From Bacteroidetes bacterium 41-46 (lineage in GTDB: Bacteria; Bacteroidota; Bacteroidia; Bacteroidales; UBA932), in assembly GCA_001897515.1 (NCBI GenBank), contig MKTA01000018.1, forward strand, positions 1 through 64,000: a stretch of 64,000 nucleotides of DNA, read 5' to 3'. Position 1 is the stretch's first letter; each line of letters begins with the position of its first letter. Shown here in pieces: positions 34,107-43,047 of the stretch. Made by a program: the position numbers and the translations under genes. The notes under the pieces were generated by a model, which had not been told where the DNA came from, ran no database searches, and worked only from the letters and a program-made list of their open reading frames with translations.

Positions 34107-35501
34107 TTAAAATTCAGCATTTTTTGGAGTCCTTGGAAAAGGTATAACATCTCTGATATTAGACATCCCGGTTACAAAAAGAAGCAGCCTTTCAAATCCC
34201 AGACCAAAACCGGAGTGTGGAGCTGTGCCAAATCTTCTTGTATCAAGGTACCACCAGAGCCCTTCGCTCTCCATTCCCATCTCCTTTATCCTTGCCTCAA
34301 GTTTTTCCAATGACTCCTCTCTCTGGGATCCACCTATTATCTCTCCAATTTTTGGGAAAAGGACATCCATCGCTCTTACGGTTTTCCCATCTTCATTCTG
34401 CTTCATATAAAAAGCCTTAATCTCTTTAGGGTAGTCTGTAAGAATAACAGGTCTCTTAAAATGTTTCTCAACAAGGTATCTCTCGTGCTCACTCTGAAGG
34501 TCTGCCCCCCAATAAACAGGAAACTCAAATTTTTCGCCGGATTTCATAAGAATATCTACGCCTTCAGTATAGGATAGCCTTACAAACTCTGTCTCCACTA
34601 CGCTGTTCAGTCTGGCAAGAAGTTCCTTGTCAAACATATCATTAAGGAACTTCAGATCTTCAGCACAATTTTCCAAAGCATACTTAACCAGATACTTAAT
34701 GAACTCCTCAGCAAGATCCATGTTCTCTTTTATCTCATAGAATGCCATCTCCGGCTCAATCATCCAGAACTCAGCTAGGTGCCTTGGAGTATTTGAGTTT
34801 TCAGCCCTGAAGGTAGGTCCAAATGTATATATTTCACCAAGAGCCATAGCTCCCAGCTCTCCCTCCAGCTGACCGCTAACAGTAAGATTTGACGCCCTTC
34901 CAAAGAAATCCTGTGTGAAATCAATCCTGTTATCTTCATCTCTTGGAATATTATTCAAATCAAGAGTTGTAACCTGGAACATTGCTCCGGCTCCCTCTGC
35001 ATCCGAAGCCGTGATAACAGGTGTGTGGAGATAGAAAAATCCCTTGTCGTTGAAGAATTTATGTATGGCAAATGCCATAGCATGCCTTATTCTGAAAATG
35101 CAACCAAAGGTATTTGTTCTAGGTCTCAGATGACCGATCTCCCTTAGAAATTCCATGCTGTGACCCTTTTTCTGAAGAGGGTATGTCTCGGGGTCGGCTG
35201 TTCCGTAAAGGTGAATACTCTTTGCCGATATCTCAACTGACTGACCTCCGCCTGGAGAGGCGACCAAGGTTCCCTCCACAGCTATGCAAGATCCGGTTGT
35301 AACCGGCTTTAGAGCCTCCTCTGAAAATTGTGTCATATCAAACACAATCTGAATGTTATTTACAGTAGATCCATCATTAAGGGCTACAAAAACGACATTT
35401 TTATTTCCCCTTTTTGTTCTTACCCAGCCTTTAACCAGCATCTCAACTCCGGGTTCACTCTTAAGGAGTTTGGATACCTTAACTCTTGTATCTGTTTTCA
35501 T
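34107..35501 (-). CDS. asnS: Asparagine-tRNA ligase
   Basis: 464 residues, class IIb. N-terminal OB-fold anticodon-binding domain (about 15-105: [27 protein letters not shown]) and catalytic domain with motif 2 [26 protein letters not shown] and motif 3 [29 protein letters not shown]. The latter distinguish AsnRS from AspRS. Presence of AsnRS indicates direct charging of tRNA-Asn. Confidence 0.97.
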   Translation of the reverse strand: MKTDTRVKVSKLLKSEPGVEMLVKGWVRTKRGNKNVVFVALNDGSTVNNIQIVFDMTQFSEEALKPVTTGSCIAVEGTLVASPGGGQSVEISAKSIHLYGTADPETYPLQKKGHSMEFLREIGHLRPRTNTFGCIFRIRHAMAFAIHKFFNDKGFFYLHTPVITASDAEGAGAMFQVTTLDLNNIPRDEDNRIDFTQDFFGRASNLTVSGQLEGELGAMALGEIYTFGPTFRAENSNTPRHLAEFWMIEPEMAFYEIKENMDLAEEFIKYLVKYALENCAEDLKFLNDMFDKELLARLNSVVETEFVRLSYTEGVDILMKSGEKFEFPVYWGADLQSEHERYLVEKHFKRPVILTDYPKEIKAFYMKQNEDGKTVRAMDVLFPKIGEIIGGSQREESLEKLEARIKEMGMESEGLWWYLDTRRFGTAPHSGFGLGFERLLLFVTGMSNIRDVIPFPRTPKNAEF

Positions 35502-35520
35502 TGTATTTAATAAAAATCAA

Positions 35521-36723
35521 TTATGCAGCATTAGCAGCTTCTAGTTTCCTACGGGCTCTTAAGGATAGTCTCTTAACCCATACCACAAATATTCCTGTTA
35601 GGACAAGGTTGAGAACCATCGTCAAAACAGAAATAACTAAAGCAGGACCACCAATATTGTAGCCAAGAGCAATGAAAATAATTCCTGCTCCAACCTCTCC
35701 TCTTGTAAACATACCTATAGAGAGTGCTAATCTCTCCTCAATCAGCCTCTCTCTGTAGAAGAAGAGCGGTACCATCTTTCCTATATTAGAAAGCAGAGTC
35801 ACCAACAAAACATGAATGGCAATGCTGCCGGCAGAAAGCATAGGTTGTTCACCCATAATTGAGCCTGACTCAAGCGAGGCTTCAGTCATAATGGAATTTC
35901 CGATAAAATGTGGCATACTCATACCCACAAGAAGCATAAATATAAGAGAGATAAAGGTAGATACCCCTCTCTCAATTTTATTGTCAATATGTACATGCTT
36001 CATAACCATCCCCAGTATAAATGCCGGGAGGAGTACTTCAATGTGTATTGCACCCTCTGCTCCGAACATCATCTTTGTAAAGTGGTCAATTGAGAGAGTT
36101 ATACCCACAACTATAATAGAATACAGTAATATACTTTTCCAATCTTGTTTGACATTGTATTTGCCCATTTGCTTCCATCCAAGCCATATGAGAACGATAA
36201 CCACCAGGAGTATAACTCCCATCTGCCATTTCATTCCAATCATTATTATCTGAAGAGGAATCATAAGCAAGATTGTGTCCAAGTCGTCAAAAATTGCAAG
36301 AACCTGAATCTTTTTGTAAATCCAGCTGGATTTCAGTCCAATGGCAGCCAGCATGGCAAAAAGAATACCTGCGGATGTGGGGGCGGCGAATCGGCTTAAG
36401 AGAAGACTCTCTTTCCACGCTTCCCAGCTTGTATTGTACTCAACAGGCAGGATGACGAAAATAAAATAAAAGGCAACAAAGAGCCAGGGCAGCGCTGCCG
36501 TGGCCATGGCGATAAAGTAATCCTTAATATAGGATCTCCAATTGCTTTTATCAACATCAAACTCTCGTCCTACATTAATCATTATAAAGGATAGAGCAAC
36601 GTAAAGCAAAGCACCCGTAACAACTTCCAGACTTTCATAGTTGCTCCCGAGAAGTCCTGGCAACACCTGAGAGAGAACCAGTCCAATCATCAGAAACAAG
36701 GAAAAAGAGAGGATTTTTTTCAT
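35521..36723 (-). CDS. Cation:proton antiporter (CPA2/KefB-like)
   Basis: 400 residues and 12-13 membrane segments. The motif LAIFDDLDTILLMIPLQ (about 145-161) carries the paired aspartates typical of monovalent cation/proton antiporters, and GEVGAGIIFIALGYNIG late in the protein is conserved. No TrkA domain is attached. Ion specificity unknown. The first gene of a unit with asnS, udk and a TonB-like gene; it has a full promoter. Confidence 0.82.
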   Translation of the reverse strand: MKKILSFSLFLMIGLVLSQVLPGLLGSNYESLEVVTGALLYVALSFIMINVGREFDVDKSNWRSYIKDYFIAMATAALPWLFVAFYFIFVILPVEYNTSWEAWKESLLLSRFAAPTSAGILFAMLAAIGLKSSWIYKKIQVLAIFDDLDTILLMIPLQIIMIGMKWQMGVILLVVIVLIWLGWKQMGKYNVKQDWKSILLYSIIVVGITLSIDHFTKMMFGAEGAIHIEVLLPAFILGMVMKHVHIDNKIERGVSTFISLIFMLLVGMSMPHFIGNSIMTEASLESGSIMGEQPMLSAGSIAIHVLLVTLLSNIGKMVPLFFYRERLIEERLALSIGMFTRGEVGAGIIFIALGYNIGGPALVISVLTMVLNLVLTGIFVVWVKRLSLRARRKLEAANAA

Positions 36724-36754
36724 TAGATATTATTTAGTTATTTAAAAATTCGTG

Positions 36755-36784
36755 CAAAGTTACTCAAACGTTGTCAATAGACAA
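36755..36784 (-). promoter_or_regulatory. Promoter of the antiporter-asnS-udk unit
   Basis: Minus strand TTG (36784-36782), 19 nt, TAACTTTG (36762-36755), both elements at the normal spacing. The -33 site lies in a small palindrome, TTGTC-AATA-GACAA at 36771-36784. Confidence 0.6.
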
Positions 36785-36794
36785 TATTTTCATC

Positions 36795-38306
36795 CTAGTA
36801 AGATGAAGTTATAACTTTACCCGGGAGACTCTCATTCCGGCATCTGTCAATTGCGGTAACTATATATCTGTACTTTATCCTCTTTCCTGTCTGCTTTTCC
36901 AGTTTTAGGTTTTGACCCTGCACTATCTTAAAGAGATACTCACTGTTGGTGATATCACTATTTACACCTTCCGGGAATCTGTAGATGGCGAAAAATTGTG
37001 GAAACTGCATACTGTCAGTTGTTTTTATCCTTTGAGTATGGCTCCATTCCAGGAGTCCGTTTCTTAAACGGGTGAAACTTACAGGATCCGGAGCAATTGA
37101 ATCAATAAATGTGTATGCAGGAATAAGTGCAGGATGTCTCTGATAATCAACTTCAAGCGAGTCTGTGAAACCATCAAGGTTAGTATTGAGACTCCAGCCC
37201 GGCCACCAGACGTTCCCGTGTACATTTGTCAGAGATCTTGTAAGCTCCATCTTTGTCTTGAACTGACTTCTGCCAGGATTCTCTATATCAGGCTCTTTGA
37301 AGGTTGAAATATTTTGACCTATATACAGGTGTCTTCCAAAGTTACCACTGTTCCACCACTCAATAAGGGTCTTGTAATCTGCTGCAGGGTGGCCTATCTT
37401 CCAGTATAACTGCGGAACATTGTAATCTATCCAGCCCATTTTAAGCCAGTGAGGTATATCTGCAAAAAGCTGCTCATAGTTTGAAAGGCCGTTTGTCTGA
37501 CTTCCGCTCCCGTCAGGTGTGTCCTTTAAATTCCTGTGAATTCCAAAAGGGCTTATTCCAAATCTCACCCACGGTTTAATTGCTTTGATTGTATCGTTAA
37601 GTTCTCTTATAAGAGTGGCAACATTATTTCTCCTCCAATCTCCCTTTTGCCAGTATTCAAATCCTTGTCCGGATGCATATTTGACAAATGAAGCATCATC
37701 GTGAAACTCCTCAAAGGGGATGGGGTAGGGGTAGAAGTAGTCATCAAAGTGAATAGCGTCAACATCATATCTTGAGACTATGTCGGCTATAACCTTGACA
37801 GTATGTTCTATTGACTCAGGCTCGCCAGGGTCAAAATAGAGCTGCTTTCCATATTTTCTGAATAGTTCGGGTCTCTTGAAATACAAGTGGTTAGGGTGAA
37901 GCTGCTCCCTGTCGTTTGATGTTACTCTGTAGGGATTGCACCAGGCGTGTAGCTCCATACCTCTTTTATGCGACTCCTCAATCATAAATGCAAGAGGGTC
38001 CCAAATCTCTTCAGGTGCCACACCCTGCTCTCCACTCAGGAATCTGCTCCATGGCTCTATTTCAGAAATGTAGAATGCATCTGCCTGAGGTCTGACCTGA
38101 AAAATAACGGCATTAATACCCGCTCTGCTGAAGTTGTCAAGAGTTGTAGAAAGCATCCGTTTGATTGAATCTGCAGTCATGTTTTTGAACTGCTGATTTC
38201 CTACAGTGTGTATCCAGGCTCCTCTGAACTCCCTCTTTGGCAGAGACTGGCTCTGAACATTAATTGAAATGCTCAGAGCCACTAGATACATTAATATATG
38301 TTTCAT
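36795..38306 (-). CDS. GHL10-type glycoside hydrolase-like secreted protein (former DUF187)
   Basis: 503 residues. Signal peptide MKHILMYLVALSISINVQS (cleavage near 19). The main part is a TIM-barrel of the GHL10 family: REFRGAWIHTVGNQQF, INAVIFQVRPQADAFYISEIEPWSRFLSGEQG, GMELHAWCNPYRV, VDAIHFDDYFYPYP (with probable catalytic Asp residues) and PWVRFGISPFGIHR. A C-terminal part of about 90 residues looks like a fibronectin type III domain. Family members from Gram-negative bacteria (DigH) cleave naked glycan strands of peptidoglycan; the sequence fits but does not prove it. It follows the alkaline phosphatase gene by 1 bp. Confidence 0.85.
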   Translation of the reverse strand: MKHILMYLVALSISINVQSQSLPKREFRGAWIHTVGNQQFKNMTADSIKRMLSTTLDNFSRAGINAVIFQVRPQADAFYISEIEPWSRFLSGEQGVAPEEIWDPLAFMIEESHKRGMELHAWCNPYRVTSNDREQLHPNHLYFKRPELFRKYGKQLYFDPGEPESIEHTVKVIADIVSRYDVDAIHFDDYFYPYPIPFEEFHDDASFVKYASGQGFEYWQKGDWRRNNVATLIRELNDTIKAIKPWVRFGISPFGIHRNLKDTPDGSGSQTNGLSNYEQLFADIPHWLKMGWIDYNVPQLYWKIGHPAADYKTLIEWWNSGNFGRHLYIGQNISTFKEPDIENPGRSQFKTKMELTRSLTNVHGNVWWPGWSLNTNLDGFTDSLEVDYQRHPALIPAYTFIDSIAPDPVSFTRLRNGLLEWSHTQRIKTTDSMQFPQFFAIYRFPEGVNSDITNSEYLFKIVQGQNLKLEKQTGKRIKYRYIVTAIDRCRNESLPGKVITSSY

Positions 38307-38307
38307 T

Positions 38308-39525
38308 TTAGAATTCTAGTTTGAGGGTTTGGAATATTCTTCTTGAAATATCAGTGTTATCCATTCTTCCGCTGAAGTTTTTGCTGCCGGCTCCTATTGC
38401 ATAGATAGGAACAGCTATACCTGTGTGTGATGTTGTGGTCCAGCCTACAAAAGCTTTCTCGTTCATCTCTTCAAATTTATCTTTACTCTCTTTATCAACA
38501 GCCATTGATCTCTTCTGATCGTTAAGGGCTGATAAATTGAGTACATACCCCTTTTCAGCACCAAGAGTCAATCCACCTGTGTCATGGTCAGCAGTAACAA
38601 GAATAAGCGTCTCTTCAGGATGCTCCAGATAGAATTTATAAGCCTCGTCTATGGCCTCTGCAAAATCAAGAACCTCCAGGATAGTTGTTTTACCGTCATT
38701 TGAGTGTGCAGACCAGTCTATTTTGCCACCCTCTGCCATAATAAAGAAGCCTTTATCATTTTTAAGATGCTTAATTGCAGCAGAGACAATCTCCTTAAGA
38801 GTTAAATCTCCCTGCTCTCTGTCAATAGCAAATGGCAGATCTGAGCCCTTTCCGTCTTTCTGAACAAGAACCACCTTATCTTTAGCTTTCATGCTCTTCA
38901 TCTCATCTATCCCTTTTGCCACCCTGTATCCTCCCTTTTCTATAAGGGTGAAGATATTTGTTTGCTTTTTATCTTCACCGTCGGGATTTACAAAACCTCC
39001 TCCGCCAAAGAAGTCAAAGCCACTATTAGGCAGCTGAATAGCTATGTCATAGTAGCTGGATCTGGAATTTGATGATGCAAAGAATGCCCCCGGAGTTGCG
39101 TGGTCAATAGAGACACTAGACATAATTCCAATTTTATACCCCTTGTCTTTAAGTTTGTAGGCAAAGCTCTTAAGCTTATTGCCTTGCGGATCAATGCCCA
39201 GCATACCATTGTTGGTTTTGGTACCGGTAGCTATTGCTGTTCCTGCAGCTGACGAGCAGGTGATGTATGAGTTTGCTGAGAATGTAGCAACCATTCCGGT
39301 AAAAGGAAATTTAGTAAACGAGAAGGGTTCATTACCTATAACGCCTTTCTGGCTTGCAAGATAAGCCTCAGTAAGGGAGACGTGAGCCTGACTCATTCCG
39401 TCACCTATAAACAAAAATACATATTTTGGGGTTTTGGCACCATCTCTTTTTTGTGCCTGTGTGGCTCCGGCGACAATGAACAGCGCCAGAATAAGTGTTG
39501 ATAGTTTCAAAAGTGATCTTTTCAT
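38308..39525 (-). CDS. Alkaline phosphatase, periplasmic
   Basis: 405 residues from MKRSLLKLSTL. Signal peptide ends near ATQAQ (about 23). Metal and nucleophile motifs of the PhoA superfamily: LFIGDGMS, SSAAGTAIATGTKTNNGMLG with the Ser/Thr nucleophile region, AEGGKIDWSAH, and TADHDTGG. Releases phosphate from monoesters in the periplasm. An upstream in-frame extension to 39591 is rejected because it would bury the signal peptide. Located after the exb genes, separated by an 81-bp gap with a strong stem-loop. Confidence 0.9.
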   Translation of the reverse strand: MKRSLLKLSTLILALFIVAGATQAQKRDGAKTPKYVFLFIGDGMSQAHVSLTEAYLASQKGVIGNEPFSFTKFPFTGMVATFSANSYITCSSAAGTAIATGTKTNNGMLGIDPQGNKLKSFAYKLKDKGYKIGIMSSVSIDHATPGAFFASSNSRSSYYDIAIQLPNSGFDFFGGGGFVNPDGEDKKQTNIFTLIEKGGYRVAKGIDEMKSMKAKDKVVLVQKDGKGSDLPFAIDREQGDLTLKEIVSAAIKHLKNDKGFFIMAEGGKIDWSAHSNDGKTTILEVLDFAEAIDEAYKFYLEHPEETLILVTADHDTGGLTLGAEKGYVLNLSALNDQKRSMAVDKESKDKFEEMNEKAFVGWTTTSHTGIAVPIYAIGAGSKNFSGRMDNTDISRRIFQTLKLEF

Positions 39526-39551
39526 CTCAATAATATTTAAATCTAAGACAA

Positions 39552-39585
39552 GAGAGGGTGCCCTTTTGTTTAAAGACACCCTCTC
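39552..39585 (-). other. Intercistronic stem-loop between exbD and alkaline phosphatase
   Basis: Perfect 9-bp arms GAGAGGGTG (39552-39560) and CACCCTCTC (39577-39585). On the minus strand five more pairs, two of them G-U, extend it to about 14 bp with a 6-nt loop. No U tract follows, so it may be a processing or mRNA-stabilising element, or a weak terminator. Confidence 0.6.
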
Positions 39586-39606
39586 CATCAATCATATTAA
39601 TAAGTA

Positions 39607-40083
39607 TTAATACCCTGCAACAGAAGCCTTTCTGGCTGCATACATTATTTTAAGAGCAGATGTTCTTCTCAGCTCCTGTTTGATGTCTGTAATAATACCC
39701 ATACGAACATTCTCGTCTGCTTTTATAGAGACTGTCATCCACTGACGATCTCCTTCACTGAGGGTTTCACGCTCAGCTGCAATAAAGTCGCGTATATCAT
39801 CAACGGTTTTGAAAGAGTCGTTCAGCTGAATTCTTGAGTCTGTTCCAAACTGTGCCTGCAGGTGAGGCATAGGTGAACCTACATAAATATAAGCTGCAAG
39901 GTCTTTTCTTTCAAGTTTAGCCACCTCTGATGCAGCAGGCATCTTGATAGCAACCATTCTCTCTGTTTGTCTCATACTGGTAGTAACCATAAAAAACAAC
40001 AGAATCATGAACACAATATCCGCAAGCGACGAGGTACTGAGTTCGGGAGTTCCTCCCTTACCTTTTCTTGAAAATTTTGCCAT
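39607..40083 (-). CDS. Biopolymer transport protein ExbD (second copy)
   Basis: 158 residues with one N-terminal membrane helix (about 20-37, LADIVFMILLFFMVTTSM) bearing the conserved Asp22 for proton transfer, then a periplasmic domain. Part of an ExbB-ExbD proton-driven motor. Downstream of a longer ExbD by 15 bp, in the exbB-small protein-exbD-exbD arrangement common in Bacteroidetes. Confidence 0.9.
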   Translation of the reverse strand: MAKFSRKGKGGTPELSTSSLADIVFMILLFFMVTTSMRQTERMVAIKMPAASEVAKLERKDLAAYIYVGSPMPHLQAQFGTDSRIQLNDSFKTVDDIRDFIAAERETLSEGDRQWMTVSIKADENVRMGIITDIKQELRRTSALKIMYAARKASVAGY

Positions 40084-40098
40084 TTCTCTTGTTACTTT

Positions 40099-40677
40099 TT
40101 ATTTTTTACTTCCTGTATCTTTTGGATCTGCCTCCGATATATTCTGAGGGATTGCATCTCTAACGATTCTCGCTTTGTCTTCGTCAAGGTTGATGAATAT
40201 TTTTCCAAAGTTTTGAAGAGCGAACTCATCGCGGATCTCGTTCACCGCCTTAACAAGTTCGTTCTGAACTTTCAAATATGCATTGTAACTTGTACCACGA
40301 GTATTTTGAAGAGAGATAACACCTTTAGAAACCGGATAAGAGCCAAAACCTTCTATCATCTTCTCCTCTTTCTCCGGAAGATTTTCGTCATTAGTCGGAT
40401 TTAAGAGGAACTCCTTTGCTTTATCCTTAAGCATGCTAACGTCCATTCCAACGCCACCTGCAAGCAGACGGTCGTTGTCATTTATTCTTACCACCATAAT
40501 GTTTCGACGCTTAATCTGAACGTCGTCACTCTTCTGGTTAGGATCAGGCATAGGGGGCAGACGACGCTGCAGACCTATCTCCTGGTCCATTGTTGAAACC
40601 AACAGGAAGAATATGAGCACCATGAACGCAATGTCAGCCAGGGATGAAGATGGGAGTGACTGTGCTGGTCTAGCCAT
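40099..40677 (-). CDS. Biopolymer transport protein ExbD (first copy)
   Basis: 192 residues, longer than the usual 140. Membrane helix about 13-30 (SLADIAFMVLIFFLLVST, Asp15 conserved) followed by a larger periplasmic domain with an insertion (about 40-130) containing QKSDDVQIKRRNIMVVRIND. The two ExbD copies differ enough to be non-redundant and may form a heteromer in the motor. Confidence 0.9.
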   Translation of the reverse strand: MARPAQSLPSSSLADIAFMVLIFFLLVSTMDQEIGLQRRLPPMPDPNQKSDDVQIKRRNIMVVRINDNDRLLAGGVGMDVSMLKDKAKEFLLNPTNDENLPEKEEKMIEGFGSYPVSKGVISLQNTRGTSYNAYLKVQNELVKAVNEIRDEFALQNFGKIFINLDEDKARIVRDAIPQNISEADPKDTGSKK

Positions 40678-40707
40678 ATCTTTATTAGTTTTTAATCAAG
40701 TTAATTA

Positions 40708-41118
40708 TTAACGGTTTCTTACAAGTCTTATCAGTCCGCCGGATAAAATTGCTATAAAAGCAACAACCGAAAGGATGTATGTTAGTATCAGGCCTGTATC
40801 TGTTAGTTTAAGCACATTCTCAGTAGTAGGAACATTCACTTTAACAAGCAGAGGGTCACCAGATGCAAGAACATATGATAGCCCTACCAATACAACCGCA
40901 AGAATCAGGAACATAAGCATCTTCTTAAGTCCCTTGGGATTGCTGAACATTTTAATCATTGGCAATACCACGGCTGCCACAATGGCTATGCCTACCAGAG
41001 CATAAGTGTAATACAGGAATGAATCCAGCATTGCATCCTGGTTGACAAAGAAGCCTATGATAAATACCAACGATACTGCGAACAGTATGTATAGTAGATA
41101 TTTAGTAATTTTTGACAT
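40708..41118 (-). CDS. Small membrane protein of the exb operon
   Basis: 136 residues, four membrane helices, with a loop GDPLLVKVNVPTTENVLKLTDTG between helices 3 and 4. Not a characterised family to my knowledge. Its fixed position between exbB and exbD suggests an accessory part of the same motor. Confidence 0.7.
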   Translation of the reverse strand: MSKITKYLLYILFAVSLVFIIGFFVNQDAMLDSFLYYTYALVGIAIVAAVVLPMIKMFSNPKGLKKMLMFLILAVVLVGLSYVLASGDPLLVKVNVPTTENVLKLTDTGLILTYILSVVAFIAILSGGLIRLVRNR

Positions 41119-41127
41119 AATGGTTGA

Positions 41128-41898
41128 TTATTTTTTTGCTTTTACCAGGATATCGATAAGGGAGATAGATGCATCTTCCATAGAGATAACGATAGAGTCA
41201 ATTTTTGATACAATGTAGTTGTACAATACCTGAAGAATGATACCTACAACAAGACCACCCACTGTTGTAATAAGGGCGATTTTCATACCACCTGCCACAA
41301 CGTTTGGAGAGATATCACCAGCTGCCTCAATTGAGTCAAATGCGCTGATAAGACCGATAACTGTTCCAAGGAATCCAAGCATTGGAGCTGTAGCAATGAA
41401 CAGAGAGATCCAGGTAAGACCGCTCTCCATTTGGCTCATCTGAACGCCACCATAAGAAACAACTGATTTTTCAACAACCTCAACACCCTCGTCCATACGA
41501 GAGATACCTTGGTAGAAAATAGAAGCAACAGGGCCCTTAGTGTTGCGGCAAACCTCTTTAGCTGCCTCAACTCCGCCTGTAGCGAAAGCCTCTTCAATGT
41601 TCTTCAATAGTTTCTCTGTATTGGTAGTTGCCATATTAAGGTAAATGATTCTTTCAATGGCAATTGCAAGACCAAGGATCAGAACGATAAGAATGGAAGC
41701 CATGAATCCTGCGCCCCCCTCAATGAACTTAGCCTTAAGTTGCTGGTGAATAGGAATCTCCTGCTGAACTGTTCCAGACTGGTCAACAGTCTCAGTTGCG
41801 GCCGGAGCGGCTGTCTCCTCTGGAGTTTGAGCAGCAAGATACTGTGCAGAAATGGTCATAAAGCCAACTACTGCCAAAAACATGAAAAGTTTTTTCAT
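41128..41898 (-). CDS. exbB: MotA/TolQ/ExbB proton channel protein
   Basis: 256 residues from MKKLFMFLAVV. An N-terminal signal-like helix and an Ala/Thr/Glu-rich periplasmic stretch precede three membrane helices (about 60-82, 155-177, 193-215) with the family motifs FLGTVIGLISAFDSI and KIALITTVGGLVVGIILQVLYNYI. Forms a pentameric proton channel that drives ExbD. An upstream in-frame ATG at 41928 would add MFNTLIIQKF and is less likely. First gene of its unit. Confidence 0.9.
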   Translation of the reverse strand: MKKLFMFLAVVGFMTISAQYLAAQTPEETAAPAATETVDQSGTVQQEIPIHQQLKAKFIEGGAGFMASILIVLILGLAIAIERIIYLNMATTNTEKLLKNIEEAFATGGVEAAKEVCRNTKGPVASIFYQGISRMDEGVEVVEKSVVSYGGVQMSQMESGLTWISLFIATAPMLGFLGTVIGLISAFDSIEAAGDISPNVVAGGMKIALITTVGGLVVGIILQVLYNYIVSKIDSIVISMEDASISLIDILVKAKK

Positions 41899-41971
41899 AA
41901 ATTTTTGAATGATTAAAGTATTAAACAATGTATTTTAAATAGTTATTTGTTTTCTATTATAGTCAAATATC

Positions 41972-42003
41972 GTGCAATTTAAAAAGAATTTTTTAATTCG
42001 CAC
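41972..42003 (-). terminator. Imperfect stem-loop after the asparaginase gene
   Basis: GTGC (41972-41975) and GCAC (42000-42003) close an AT-rich imperfect stem of about 14 positions with two mismatches; the stop codon of the asparaginase gene lies at its edge. It might end the dprA-tatD-asparaginase transcript. No U tract, low confidence. Confidence 0.3.
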
Positions 42004-43034
42004 TAATTGATTGTTATTTCTCCCCGCAAATTTTCTGCCAATCTCTTTTTAACAACCTGAATATCTTTTTCCTGTCCAAGTAAAAAAAATAATTTGGTTA
42101 AAGCGGCCTCTGTCGTACTGTCAAAGCCGCTTATTATACCTATCTCTTTAAGCCTGATCCCGGTTGCATAAGCCTCCATATCAACCTTTCCGGCATGACA
42201 CTGAGTAACATTCAGTATGATTATGCCTCTCTCTATAGCACCTTTAAGAGCATCAATAAACCAGTCAGATGTCGGTGCATTTCCTGATCCGTAGGTCTCA
42301 AGTATTATAGCTTTTACATTATTAATTGACAGAAAAGAGAGAACGAAGTCACGGCTTATTCCGGGAAATATTTTCAATATTGATACAGAGGTGTCCAGCT
42401 CTGTCCTAATTTTGAATCCTTTGCCACCCTCTCCTCTTATCACCAGCGAATCATTATACCTTATATGTATCCCGATATCTGCAAGAACCGGGAAGTTTGC
42501 TGATCTGAATGCCCTGAAGTTCTCCGCATTGTATTTTGTAGTCCTGTTCCCTCTGTACAGCTGGCTTTCAAAGTAAATGCAAACCTCAGGAACTCTAGCC
42601 TCCCCTTTTTCGTTTTTTGCTGCAGCTATCTCAATAGATGAAATAAGATTCTCTTTACCATCTGTTCTAAGCATACCTATTGGAAGCTGACTGCCCGTAA
42701 AAATGACAGGCTTGTCAAGATTTTCAAGCATAAAGCTAAGTGCTGACGCAGAATAAGACATGGTATCAGTTCCATGAAGAACTACAAACCCGTCGTATTT
42801 TTTGTAGTTATCATCAATCAGTTTTGCGATCTCTATCCAAAACTCAACTTTTACATCAGAGGAGTCTATCGGGGGGTCAAATGAGTGTGTGTCTATTTTA
42901 CAGCCGAATTTTTTCAACTCAGGCACCTCCTCCAGAATTTGGTTGAAATTGAAGGGTTTCAGAGCACCTGTTGCGGGGTCCTGTTTCATGCCGATAGTCC
43001 CGCCCGTATAGATTAGTAGTATGGATGAGTTCAT
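42003..43034 (-). CDS. ansA: Type I L-asparaginase, cytoplasmic
   Basis: 343 residues, no signal peptide. Hydrolyses asparagine to aspartate and ammonia. GGTIGMKQDPATGAL (residues 11-25) with the first catalytic Thr, HGTDTMSYSASALSFML (about 87-103) with the second, and the C-terminal LNVTQCHAGKV are characteristic. It ends the dprA-tatD unit, 13 bp after tatD. Confidence 0.95.
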   Translation of the reverse strand: MNSSILLIYTGGTIGMKQDPATGALKPFNFNQILEEVPELKKFGCKIDTHSFDPPIDSSDVKVEFWIEIAKLIDDNYKKYDGFVVLHGTDTMSYSASALSFMLENLDKPVIFTGSQLPIGMLRTDGKENLISSIEIAAAKNEKGEARVPEVCIYFESQLYRGNRTTKYNAENFRAFRSANFPVLADIGIHIRYNDSLVIRGEGGKGFKIRTELDTSVSILKIFPGISRDFVLSFLSINNVKAIILETYGSGNAPTSDWFIDALKGAIERGIIILNVTQCHAGKVDMEAYATGIRLKEIGIISGFDSTTEAALTKLFFLLGQEKDIQVVKKRLAENLRGEITIN

Positions 43035-43047
43035 TTAAAGACTTTTT

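Noticed and set aside
35816-36253. Open frame of 145 codons opposite the antiporter
   Set aside because: Antisense shadow of a membrane protein with no recognisable domain.
39526-39591. N-terminal extension of alkaline phosphatase
   Set aside because: Would place 22 residues before a perfect signal peptide and run through the stem-loop at 39552-39585.
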